Origin: Tachypleus tridentatus
Lineage: Eukaryota > Arthropoda > Merostomata > Xiphosura > Limulidae
DNA: 64,000 bases
Assembly (NCBI RefSeq): GCF_004210375.1
Contig: NC_134828.1
Span: 23,676,400-23,740,399 of the forward strand
Direction: 5' to 3'
Position numbers and translations under genes: made by a program. Positions 20,936 through 31,981 of this stretch are shown piece after piece. The notes below the pieces were generated by a model. It saw nothing but the letters and a program-made list of their open reading frames with translations. It was not told the origin of the DNA and did not search any database. Every line of letters starts with the position of its first letter. Position 1 is the stretch's first letter.

Positions 20936-21470
20936 GTTTTCTCAGCTTTGTGATTTAAACCGTATTTTAAAAAAAACAACAACAACAGAGCTAACTCACA
21001 TAAACGTACGATTGAAGCTAAGTCCTAGTGTAATTGCGTTTATTTAAAGGATGGAACGTGGTGACTAGAGGACGGGTATGCCTAACATGTTCAACCGCTT
21101 ACTCACGTCTTATCTTTCCGACTAAACTTTGTAAGGTGAGACCCAGGTGCCAACGTAATTACAAGTTGATAATATCTTTTAAGAACTCTCTTCCCTTATA
21201 TCACACGTCATTATCTCAGAAAAAGTTTCAGTTTCAGTTTGCTGATATAATCTGCTATTTTTTATACTGAACATATCTTCGTTTAGCAAGCCAATGAGAT
21301 TGTACACGTGCTGAGTGATTATATCTCCTCTGTGAGTGAAACGAGTAATGTCTATTATTAACACCGCAGAGAAGAATCCTCAGGACATTTATGTTTATAC
21401 CCTCAGATAAAACTATATTGTCAAATAGCGTTTAAGACGAGGGAAGTGACCACGAGATTAATAGAGTATC
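20936..21470. other. non-coding stretch, nothing recognised
   Basis: AT-rich DNA with two chance frames (21034-21270 plus; 21179-21364 minus). No motif seen. Confidence 0.4.
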
Positions 21471-21471
21471 C

Positions 21472-21715
21472 GCCCTTCCGTTATTGGCACTGCTACTGAC
21501 AGTGTATCCGTCATTTCGTTATCGGCACTGCTACTGACAGTGTATCCGTCATTTCGTTATCGGCTCTGTTACTGATAGTGTATTCGTCATTTCGTTATCG
21601 GCACTGCTACTGACAGTGTATCCGTCATTCCGTTATTGGCTCTGTTACTGATAGTGTATACGTCATTTCGTTATCGGCTCTGTTACTGACAGTGTATCCG
21701 TCATTCCGTTACAAC
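21472..21715. repeat. 38-bp minisatellite, about 6 copies
   Basis: Unit TCGGCACTGCTACTGACAGT plus GTATCCGTCATTTCGTTA. Two unit types alternate: CACTGCTACTGACAG and CTCTGTTACTGATAG. Confidence 0.9.
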
Positions 21716-22639
21716 ATCGCATTTACTACTAATGAAGTATTCTTCTTTAAGTTATAGTATCGGCACTGCCTTTATTGATCGTAAAATTGTAATACTTTAT
21801 GTCACTATAAGTTTTCAGTATGAGCAAACATGTGTATTCATGAATATACATATGTACACACACATACATTCATATGTATTGTATTCTTCATTCTAATAAA
21901 AGATACCACAACTACAAAAAAAAACAAGAGCCCGACATTTTTACAAGATAATAAATATTCATTAATAAATCTCATGAAAATTTGCAGAATGTGTTTACTC
22001 GAAGCACAAAGAATTAGTTTGACTTCCGGATAATCTGACAACACTGTTCAACGATGTTCGGTTATTATTATTTTTAATATTTAGAATAATGTTATCCATA
22101 AATATGAAACCTGATATTCGGAAGTCAGATACGAACCTTTTATGATTGACCAGCAACTCGACAGGTGAAACAACGATCGTGAAATAATATGGACTAATCG
22201 ACTTTGATTTTCGCTGCAACGTGTCATTTACACGAACAATTAATCTGACGGATGTTCTAACTTACACCTACCGTACTTCAGCGAGATGTGTAGATACGTT
22301 GCTGTTTTTTTTTTTTTATTGAAGTAAAAATAGCCAAACATCAGGATTCGTTCGATAAAGGGCCGCCCCTTGTGGCTGATTCGTTCTTGTGCAAGTCTCG
22401 TGCACAGTTTCTCCACCCTTCAAGGCTGGCGTTACTGTTAGGTCTGAAAGGGTTTCATAAAAATGATGTTGAATACGATACGCTGTGAATGTAAATCTAA
22501 AGATAAAATAACCGAGTTTATCTGTTTATTTTTTTTTTTTAGCTATTTCAGGCTCTTACATTTTCCGACTGTAACCTTTCTTGTTTTTTTTTTCCACATA
22601 AAGCTTACGTTAAAGTTTGTTTCAAAATTACGTAATACG
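21716..22639. other. non-coding stretch, nothing recognised
   Basis: Includes a small ATACATATGTACACACACAT simple repeat near 21846 and T runs at 22305 and 22530. No gene recognised on either strand. Confidence 0.4.
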
Positions 22640-23230
22640 TATGAATAACGCAATGCAGTCCTTTCAACAAGAGGAGGATATTTGGTGGAAGGAAATAGAA
22701 ACTTCTGTTAGATAAATTGATAACATACAGTGAAACGTATAGAGACATCCAAGAAAATAGACGACACAGTTTCAGAAAAGCTAAAGCGATGATTGGTATT
22801 TCACGGAACACCTGAGAACATTTAAAAATGTGACTGTTGTAGTTTCAGGAAAACCAGAGAGATGGTTGACATTTCACGGAACACATAAGGATATCTAAAG
22901 AATGCGATGGTCATAGTCTCTGGAAATCCAAGGAAAGGGTTTAGATTTCACGAAACACGTGAGGATATCCAAGAATGCAATGGTTGTATTTCCAGGCAAA
23001 ACTAAAGACATATTTGGTATTTTATGGGAACAACTGGAACATTCAAGAAATACAATGCAATGGTTGTATTTCCAGGCAAAACTAAAGACATATTTGGTAT
23101 TTTATGGGAACAACTGGAACATTCAAGAAATACAATGCAATAGTTGTTCCAGGCAAAACTAAAGACATATTTGATATTGATATTGGAACATTCAAGAACG
23201 TGACGGACGTGGTTTGGAGAATTACAGATA
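22640..23230. repeat. 80-bp minisatellite, decayed with a fresh core
   Basis: Between 22978 and 23160 two to three nearly identical 80-bp units are present (AATGGTTGTATTTCCAGGCA; ACATATTTGGTATTTTATGG). Older copies with the same words (GTTTCAGGAAAACCAGAGA, TTTCACGGAACACATAAGGA) extend left to about 22640. The 67-codon frame at 22959-23162 is a product of this repeat. Confidence 0.85.
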
Positions 23231-23765
23231 AGAAGTTTTTAAGTGGTCATTTCAGTTTAATGAACCAAGTAAGAAATTGTTAAAGTTAATATCCAGATAT
23301 TTCCATTCCTGAGGTAATGGTTGCGTTCTTAAAACAATATTTTTTTCTTGTGGTGACAGTTGTAATTTTATGAATAAGTTATAAGGGATATTCTAGTGGT
23401 AATCGATTTAGTTTTATGAACTAAAGAACAGTTATAACAGCAACATTTATGATTATTACCTTATATATAACAAACAGGTGTTTTCTCAGATGATTAGTTT
23501 AGTTTTAAGGAAGTTTTCTTAACGGAACAAGGTTTTAAAGAGATCCCGAATTTTAGACAAAGTTTTTAAACCTAGAGCATTGTCTTTATATCGAAAGAAA
23601 AGTGTCTGTTTGATAAATGCATTTAATCCTTCGAATTAACTTTATTATAAAAACCACAACGTTGTGATGTGCCTTATCTTAGTTCATATCGGTTGAAGCT
23701 AAACTAAAGTATCTAAACATCAGATTTTAGCACAGACGTTGATCCATTTTGTTTTTGGAATACGA
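23231..23765. other. non-coding stretch, nothing recognised
   Basis: Possibly contains more diverged 80-bp units at its left side (to about 23400). No gene recognised. Confidence 0.4.
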
Positions 23766-23940
23766 TAATTTTAAAACTGTATATGGAAACGATAATTTTA
23801 AAGACATGCGATAATTTTAAAACTGTATATGGAATACGATAATTTTAAAGCAATATGTATAATATGATATTTTTAAAAGATAATATAAAATACGATAACT
23901 TTAAACGTCTATAGAATACGATAATTTTAAAAGGTATCTT
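23766..23940. repeat. about 31-bp minisatellite, degenerate
   Basis: Words ATACGATAATTTTAAA and ACTGTATATGGAA recur five to six times with small length changes. Confidence 0.8.
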
Positions 23941-24985
23941 CTCTGTTTGAAGGAGGAGTGTAGAAGTATATATAACAAGTGTACTTACAATGAGGTTATG
24001 GAACTCAAGTAAGAAGCAATGAAACAGCTTGTTACGTCTGCTGACTGTTTGCTGGCTTTACATCTGGTTAGAAGTCTTCTGTGTGTAAAATCTGGGGGTC
24101 TCTGATCGAGTGGTAAACACCAGGTATCACGTTAGTGGCCAATGTCAAGTTAACAGCTCACCTGTCTATCTAGCGAGCAGGCCGATGGACGAAACTAGTT
24201 CCTGTTATCACATGCATTCTTATTAGGAGTCCCTTGTAGATGACAGCAGATTTGTAACTGAAAGTTAGAGTAGAACCTAGGTTGAAAATAATAGTTATAA
24301 TAAACCTAGCAAACATCTAGTGGCTAGTTACCAATTACAGTTAGGTTTATAGGTGTGGTTTAAAAACAATGCCAATAGGAGGTCTTAACACGGAACTATC
24401 GCCTTGTAACAAGACAATATCAACAACCCAAATATTGTAAAATAATTTTCCGTGTGGGTTTAGAAAACGTAATAAGTAGAAATGTTTAGATTTAATCAAT
24501 CAAACTTTCTTGTTTATCTACTCATCATATGACTTTGGTTATTGAATCACTAATAGAACTAATATCAAGAAAGAGAAAAAAAATTATATTGAAAGGCTTA
24601 ACTTTATAGAGACGTAACAATGTACTGACGTCACTGTAAATTATTTGACTAAAACTCGATACACAAAACTTAAGTCTCTAAGATAATATATGGTTAACTA
24701 TTTTTCATTCACCGTGTTTATTTCCTGGTGACTTGATATTACTAAAGAATACAGGGGAAACAGAATAAAAGCTATTCTGATTGGATACTCAAAGAAATTG
24801 TAATTACGCTGTTTTTTGCGTTTCTTCTGTGCTATTATCTATTAAGCTATTCAACAGAAAATAACCACAGTACAGTATGTCTTATTAAATCTGAGAAACT
24901 CGTTTTCAAGTATTTCGTTTTTACTTTCACAGCATCTTAAATCTACACTAATGAAACGGAAAACAATGAGTCAATTTATACCCTG
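23941..24985. other. non-coding stretch, nothing recognised
   Basis: The part at 24080-24260 is less AT-rich and has a tRNA-like word (TCTCTGATCGAGTGGTAAAC) but no matching box B, so I did not call an RNA gene or SINE. Confidence 0.4.
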
Positions 24986-24999
24986 GTCCATTCGAGTGT

Positions 25000-25134
25000 C
25001 CCCCTCCCTATCGCTTGTACAGCGGTAAGTCTACGGTCTTAAAACGCTAAAGTCAGGGGGTTCGATTCCCCCTCCGAGCCGAGGGCTGAGCAGATAGCCC
25101 GATGTGGCTTTGCTATAAGAAAAACACAGACCAT
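25000..25134 (+). mobile_element. tRNA-like SINE, family C, with target duplication
   Basis: Head CCCCTCCCTATCGCTTGTAC, box B GGGGTTCGATTCCCCCTCCG, tail GATGTGGCTTTGCTATAAGA. Flanked by TTCGAGTGT at 24991-24999 and 25135-25143. Confidence 0.88.
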
Positions 25135-25530
25135 TTCGAGTGTTATTCGTAACCGCATAGTTTACCGTAAAGAAAGTAGCGTATCCTATGACTTTCTAGT
25201 CGTTTACGTCCACCTTTCAATTAACACAGTGCATTTTCATCTTTCACCAGTATACCTGACATTAAACCCGTCTTGGGATTAAATTATGTTGAAATAAATT
25301 ACATAACAATTTCACTAGCTTGGGGTTATTTGTTTTGTGTTTGTCCAAAGTAGTTAAAGTGAGACTTATACGTGTTTTACGATTAAGTCTAGTGTTAAAA
25401 AATATATTTTGAAAAGGAGAGAAATCAGAAGTTTAATGAAAGTTTTTGAAAATTAAACCTTAATGTATTTCTTCAGAAACACTTCTTTTGAAAAGTCGGA
25501 AAATCAAAATTCAGTATGTTATAATTATAG
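25135..25530. other. non-coding stretch, nothing recognised
   Basis: AT-rich, no gene or repeat seen. Confidence 0.4.
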
Positions 25531-25534
25531 CTAC

Positions 25535-25610
25535 AAAATGTCCACCGCAGGGATCGAATCCTGAATTGAAGCAATATAAATCCGTAAATATACCATTGGC
25601 TCATCGGAGG
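25535..25610 (-). mobile_element. tRNA-like SINE fragment (family B or C head)
   Basis: Only the tRNA-like head half is left: box B GGGATCGAATCCTGAATT and head ACCATTGGCTCATCGGAGGG. The tail is missing. Confidence 0.55.
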
Positions 25611-25636
25611 GGTGGAAAATTAACCTCTAAGATGTA

Positions 25637-25752
25637 TGTGTTTTTTGTGTTTTTTCTTATAGCAAAGCCACGTCGGGCTATCTGCTGAGCCCACCGAGAG
25701 AAATCGAACCCCTGATTTTAGAGTTGTAAATCCGTAGACATACCGCTGTACT
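25637..25752 (-). mobile_element. tRNA-like SINE, family C, with target duplication
   Basis: TTTTTCTTATAGCAAAGCCA, box B GAAATCGAACCCCTGATTTT, head ACATACCGCTGTACT. Flanking 12-bp repeat CTCTAAGATGTA at 25625-25636 and 25753-25764. The head is a few bases short of the longest copies. Confidence 0.9.
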
Positions 25753-25764
25753 CTCTAAGATGTA

Positions 25765-26159
25765 AATTTATTTTTGAAACCTTCGATAGCTTATAAAATA
25801 ACTAAGGCATTGACGTGATATTGACAAAAGATTCGAACTGTCTAGAAATACTAGTATTTACATAAAATGTGTAATCGCATTGAGACCTCGTAGGGTTAAG
25901 CTGTGTATTCTGAACAACATTTCGTGATAGAGCTGTTTCCATAGCTACTACATTCTCTTGAACTCTCATTTTTTAGAAGATTCTGAATTATTATAAACGC
26001 TTCTACCACTTCTTTAAGGGAGATTTTTGGCAGAGTTTTCAGCATCTCTCCGTAAATATGTGACCTGCGAATATCTTAATGTTCCACAGTGCTAGGCTCA
26101 AAATATGAGCACCAAACCTTAAATTAGAAAGGATAAAATACTAATTAAGAAGATGACTT
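25765..26159. other. non-coding stretch, nothing recognised
   Basis: AT-rich, no gene or clear repeat seen. Confidence 0.4.
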
Positions 26160-26513
26160 TAGGTGTAAAGTCATGTTATTTTAAGATAGTGATTCTAAGA
26201 TAATGATGTCTATACATGAGATGAGGTATACGATTTTAATATAGTGATGTGAAGATACGAAGTACAGGACTTTTTGGTAGTGATTTGTAAATATGAAGTA
26301 CCTACTTCTAAGATAGTGATTTATAGACACGAAGTACAGGACTTTTTGGTAGTGATTTGTAAACATGAAGTACCTACTTCTAAGATAGTGATTTATAGAC
26401 ACGAAGTACAGGACTTTAAGGTAGTGAGTTGTAAATATGAACTACCTATTTCTAAGATAGGGATTTATAAATACGAAATACAGGACTTTAAGGTAGTGAT
26501 GTGTAAATATGTT
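26160..26513. repeat. 36-bp minisatellite arranged as 72-bp dimers
   Basis: Two related 36-bp halves alternate: one with AAATATGAAGTACCTACTTC, the other with GACACGAAGTACAGGACTTT. Identical dimers repeat at 72-bp spacing (26283 and 26355). Frames at 26181-26402 (minus) and 26274-26588 (plus) read through the array and are not genes. Confidence 0.88.
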
Positions 26514-29106
26514 AATGACATTTATCGGGGACAAGCCTTCTATAATGTTCTACCATTAATGACATTTATCGGGACAAGCCTTCTATAATGTTATATCATT
26601 AATGACATTTATCGGGGACCAGCCTTCTATAATGTTCTACCATTAATGACATTTATCGGGACAAGCCTTCTATAATGTTCTACCATTAATGACATTTATC
26701 GGGACAAGCCTTCTATAATGTTATACCATTAATGACATTTATCGGGACAACCCTTCTATAATGTTATATCATTAATGACATTTATCGGGGACAAGCCTTC
26801 TATAATGTTCTACCATTAATGACATTTATCGGGACAAGCCTTCTATAATGTTCTACCATTAATGACATTTATCGGGACAAGCCTTCTATAATGTTATATC
26901 ATTAATGACATTTATCGGGACAAGCCTTCTATAATGTTCTACCATTAATGACATTTATCGGGGACAAGCCTTCTATAATGTTATATCATTAATGACATTT
27001 ATCGGGACAAGCCTTCTATAATGTTCTACCATTAATGACATTTATCGGGGACAAGCCTTCTATAATGTTATATCATTAATGACATTTATCGGGACAAGCC
27101 TTCTATAATGTTCTACCATTAATGACATTTATCGGGACAAGCCTTCTATAATGTTATATCATTAATGATATTTATCGGGACAAGCCTTCTATAATGTTAT
27201 ATCATTAATGACATTTATCGGGACAAGCCTTCTATAATGTTATATCATTAATGATATTTATCGGGACAAGCCTTCTATAATGTTATATCATTAATGACAT
27301 TTATCGGGGACAAGTATTCTATAATGTTATATCATTAATGACATTTATCGGGACAAGCCTTCTATAATGTTCTACCATTAATGACATTTATCGGGACAAG
27401 CCTTCTATAATGTTCTACCATTAATGACATTTATCGGGACAAGCCTTCTATAATGTTCTACCATTAATGACATTTATCGGGGACAAGCCTTCTATAATGT
27501 TATATCATTAATGACATTTATCGGGACAAGCCTTCTATAATGTTCTACCATTAATGACATTTATCGGGACAAGCCTTCTATAATGTTCTACCATTAATGA
27601 CATTTATCGGAACAAGCCTTCTATAATGTTCTACCATTAATGACATTTATCGGGACAAGCCTTCTATAATGTTATATCATTAATGACATTTATCGGGGAC
27701 AAGTATTCTATAATGGTGCACCATTAATGACATTTATCGGAGACAAGTCTTCTATAATGTTATATCATTAATGACATTTATCGGGGACTAGTCTTCTATA
27801 ATGTTATATCATTAATGACATTTATCGGGGACTAGTCTTCTATAATGATGTACCATTAATGACATTTATCAGGACAAGCCTTTTATAATGTTTTCTCATT
27901 AATGACATTTATCGGGACAAGCCTTCTATAATGTTATATCATTAATGATATTTATCGGGACAAGCCTTCTATAATGTTATATCATTAATGATATTTATCG
28001 GGGACTAGTCTTCTATAATGATGTACCATTAATGATATTTATCGGGACAAGCCTTCTATAATGTTATATCATTAATGACATTTATCGGGGACAAGCCTTC
28101 TATAATGTTCTACCATTAATGACATTTATCGGGACAAGCCTTCTATAATGTTCTACCATTAATGACATTTATCGGGACAAGCCTTCTTTAATGTTATATC
28201 ATTAATGACATTTATCGGGACAAGCCTTCTATAATGTTCTACCATTAATGACATTTATCGGGACAAGCCTTCTATAATGTTCTACCATTAATGACATTTA
28301 TCGGGACAAGCCTTCTATAATGTTATATCATTAATGACATTTATCGGGGACAAGTATTCTATAATGGTGCACCATTAATGACATATATCGGAGACAAGCC
28401 TTCTATAATGTTATATCATTAATGACATTTATCGGGGACTAGTCTTCTATAATGTTATATCATTAATGACATTTATCGGGGACTAGTCTTCTATAATGAT
28501 GTACCATTAATGACATTTATCAGGACAAGCCTTTTATAATGTTTTCTCATTAATGACATTTATCGGGACAAGCCTTCTATAATGTTGTATCATTAATGAT
28601 ATTTATCGGGACAAGCCTTCTATAATGTTATATCATTAATGATATTTATCGGGACAAGCCTTCTATAATGTTATATCATTAATGACATTTATCGGGGACT
28701 AGTCTTCTATAATGTTATATCATTAATGACATTTATCGGGACTAGTCTTCTATAATGATGTACCATTAATGATATTTATCGGCACAAGCCTTCTATAATG
28801 TTATATCATTAATGATATTTATCGGGACAAGCCTTCTATAATGTTATATCATTAATGATATTTATCGGGACAAGCCTTCTATAATGTTATATCATTAATG
28901 ACATTTATCGGGGACTAGTCTTCTATAATGTTATAGCATTAATGACATTTATCGGGGACTAGTCTTCTATAATGATGTACCATTAATGATATTTATCGGC
29001 ACAAGCCTTCTATAATGTTATATCATTAATGATATTTATCGGGACAAGCCTTCTATAATGTTATATCATTAATGATATTTATCGGGACAAGCCTTCTATA
29101 ATGTTT
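26514..29106. repeat. 43/44-bp satellite array, about 60 copies
   Basis: Unit ATTAATGACATTTATCGGGA plus CAAGCCTTCTATAATGTT and a variable ATATC or CTACC joint. Variants (GGGGACTAGTCTTC, ATGATGTACC, the rare CAGGACAAGCCTTTTATAAT) appear in the same order about 651 bp apart (27871 and 28522), showing block duplication of about 15 units. Short non-repeat DNA flanks it on the right, and on the left it abuts the 72-bp array directly. Confidence 0.96.
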
Positions 29107-29371
29107 TATTATGGATCTCTGGAGAAAACAGAAAGTTTTAATTTCAAATATAATTCCTCATAACGTTTATGATGTACAATGAAAAACTCAACAGGTTACG
29201 AAATGTCTTCTATAAACATGTTAGCTAAAGATGTCTGGAACTCCAGTTCTTACAACGTGATTTGCCACCGCACATAGGCTAGAGTTTTATTTTAGTTAAA
29301 ACTGGAAAAAATGAAAACTAATAACTGTAGTCGATACCCTTACCGTGGGTAGTAATTAAATTAAATACTTC
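29107..29371. other. non-coding spacer between two arrays
   Basis: Unique-looking AT-rich DNA with no gene seen. Confidence 0.4.
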
Positions 29372-29376
29372 AGTTT

Positions 29377-29512
29377 ATGAAAGTATTATCTTATTATTAT
29401 TATCTTAGTATTACCTTATTATTATTATCTTCGTATTATCTTATTATTATTATCTTAGCATTATCTTATTATTATTATCTTAGTATTATCTTATTATCAT
29501 TATCTTATTCTC
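29377..29512. repeat. 25-bp TTATTATTATCTTAG minisatellite
   Basis: Five units of ATTATCTTATTATTATTATC plus TTAGT. The tyrosine/leucine-rich frame at 29377-29580 is a product of this repeat. Confidence 0.88.
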
Positions 29513-29619
29513 ATACGAGATTGCGTAAAGAACCATTATCTCAAGAATCACTCACTCTTCCAAAAATAAACTTAATTTAAAAACCATTTTAAATAAAAGT
29601 TCGTTTGCATTACGACTAA

Positions 29620-29893
29620 TTGTTTTTTTCTTTAAATTTCGCACGAAGCTACTCGAGGGCTATCTGCGTTGCCATCCCTAATTTAGCAGTGTAAGACTTG
29701 AAGCAAGGCAGCTAGTTATCACCATCCACCGCCAACTCTTGGGCCACTCTTTTAACAACGAATAGTGGGATCGACTGAACATTACAAAGCCCCCACGGCT
29801 GAAAGGGCGAGCATGTTTGGTGCGATCGGGATTCGAACTCGCGACCCTCGAATTACGAGTCGAACGCCTTAACACACTTGGCCATGCCGGGCC
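29620..29893 (-). mobile_element. tRNA-like SINE, family A, with target duplication
   Basis: Complete reversed copy, head GGCCATGCCGGGCC. Flanked by TACGACTAA at 29611-29619 and 29894-29902. Confidence 0.92.
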
Positions 29894-29902
29894 TACGACT
29901 AA

Positions 29903-30128
29903 AATATAAATGTCAGTTGTGATGTATTGTAATACAGAGGTAATTTATTTTATGTTTATTTGTCTTAACAGTAGTGAAGTAAATAGGGCATCTTTCATAA
30001 ATCTCCACTATATATATACATATGCTTTTGGTAATTTAGGGCACTAACTCTTTATTTTATGACAGTGATGTGCGTAGTTTTTAGTATCTTGTTTTATTAC
30101 TGGTAATATCTATAACAGCTATATTACC
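29903..30128. other. non-coding spacer, nothing recognised
   Basis: AT-rich DNA between two SINEs. Confidence 0.4.
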
Positions 30129-30135
30129 TCGTTCA

Positions 30136-30257
30136 TGTCCCTCGCTAGTACAGCGGTCGGTATACGGATTTACAACGCTAAAATCAGGGGGTTCGATTCC
30201 CCCTAGGTGGGCTGAGCAGATAGCCCGATGTGGCTTTGCTATATGAAAACACATACT
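30136..30257 (+). mobile_element. tRNA-like SINE, family C
   Basis: Head GTCCCTCGCTAGTACAGCGG, box B GGGGGTTCGATTCCCCCTAG, tail GATGTGGCTTTGCTATATGA. Flanking TCGTTCA at 30129-30135 and 30258-30264 is a plausible short target duplication. Confidence 0.87.
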
Positions 30258-30460
30258 TCGTTCACTGTTAGTCACTTATTAATCCGATAGGATGAACAAA
30301 GTGTTTAAAATACAACAAAACCCAACAGCGTATTCAAATAATCTCCACTTAACCTATTCAGTAAATATGGCGGATAAATTAATCTGGTATTTTTCTGTTT
30401 GTTTGTTTCCTTGTCTACAATATCTGACACGGTATTCTCAAGACGGTTTGTAGGGGTTAA

Positions 30461-30596
30461 GCACTTTAATTAAACTAAAGTACAGAACAACATTTCGACT
30501 TTCTTAGGTCATCTTCAGGTTAACAAAGAAGATGCTAATCTGAAGATGACCTAAGAAGGTTAAAACGTTCTTTTTACTTTAGTTTGATTAAAGTGC
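30461..30596. mobile_element. inverted pair of Penelope ends with hammerhead cores
   Basis: A near-palindrome of about 136 bp. The left arm (30461-30525) carries on the minus strand CCTGAAGATGACC, then AGTCGAAATGTTGTTC: the hammerhead core CUGAAGA (30512-30518) and GAAA are both kept. The right arm (30533-30596) carries the same core on the plus strand (CUGAAGA at 30540-30546), but its GAAA has become UAAAA. The outer ends GCACTTTAATTAAACTAAAG and its mirror are also inverted. Matches the Penelope 3' region at 9482-9510 and 20232-20305. Confidence 0.65.
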
Positions 30597-30702
30597 TAAT
30601 ATCCACTCCAGCCGACTTGAGAATACATTTTTACTTCAATTGGTTTCTCATCATCACGAATATCCGACACTGATGTTATATCAGCTATTAACCATGAATT
30701 TA

Positions 30703-30985
30703 GCCCGGCATGGCCAAGCGTTTTAAGGCGTTCGACTCGTAATCCGAGGGTCGCGCGTTCGAATCCCGTTCGCATCAAAACATGCTCGCCCTTTCAGCCG
30801 TGGGGCGTTATAATAATTCGGTCAATCCCACTATTCGTTGGTAAAAGAGTAGCCCAAGAGTTGGCGGTGGGCGGTGATGACTAGCTGCCTTCCCTCTAGT
30901 CTTATACTGCTAAATTAAGGACGGTTAGCGCAGATAGCTCTCGAGTAGCTTCGCGCGAAATTAAAAAACAAACAAACAAACAATC
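30703..30985 (+). mobile_element. tRNA-like SINE, family A, with target duplication
   Basis: Head GCCCGGCATGGCCAAGCGTT, box B GCGTTCGAATCCCG, full body, tail (AAAC)n. Flanked by AACCATGAA at 30690-30698 and 30986-30994. A good reference copy for the family. Confidence 0.93.
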
Positions 30986-30994
30986 AACCATGAA

Positions 30995-31973
30995 ATATAT
31001 TAAAAAAACGACTGTTCAGTTTTATCTAGAAAATAAAAGTTGAATAAACGGGGCACGTTAAGTAATACTGTAAAAAATTAAAACGTCGATAATATCGTAT
31101 AAAAATTAATTAATTTTTAATTCGAATGGATGAACTGGTTGGTTTGTGTAATGCACCTTGGAAATGACGAATCCTGAAAATGGTTAGTTCATTATTCGTA
31201 TAAACCAGATTCAATCCAAATCCTTCGACAACAAATGATAAGGTGTCTCTGTGGACTCGATGGACTTTCACCAAACAAACTGTATAGAAACATTTGGGAA
31301 ATTATTTATAAAAATGTAAGAAGGTTTAAATACCTAAAATCTATGCCACACACAATTATAATTAGTTAAGAATTAATATTTTTCTGTTCATGACAAAAAA
31401 GGTTATGAACTTTAAGAACCGTACAACATTCCTTTTCCAGATGATATGAACACATATTAGAAACTTCTCGAACAGAAAGCAACTCCGGACACTTGTATCT
31501 CTAGATTCGACCAACTGCAGAATAATGTATTTTAGTTGCGTGTTTTATAATGAAAACGTCGTCAGCTAAGGTAGTTTCCTTCATTGAGTTCCGATTGAGA
31601 ATATACTTCACATTTTGTTAATGTGTTTCCAATAACGTTAAACACTGTTTCCGATCTAAAATAATTATTTATGTCGTCATCATAAGAATATAAAATAAAT
31701 ATTTCATAATTATTAAAATTTTATATCGGTTTTAAGGAATTCTTTATTTTTTTTAGCATTAGAAATAAAAGATTCTTTGGTCGGCTGAATAAAACATAAA
31801 ACTCATTGTATTATATTCTGGCGCATCCCGCTTGAAAAGTATAACTTAAGAAGAAACCGATCCATGAACTACATAAATATTGTAATATTATGAGTTGTGT
31901 CAACTGCTGTTTAAACTCTCTTGTTGAAACATTATTTTCTGAGAACCTTCCTCAAAATCCTCAAACACGTATG
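30995..31973. other. non-coding stretch, nothing recognised
   Basis: AT-rich DNA up to the hAT target site. No gene or tandem repeat seen. Confidence 0.4.
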
Positions 31974-31981
31974 GTTTAGGC

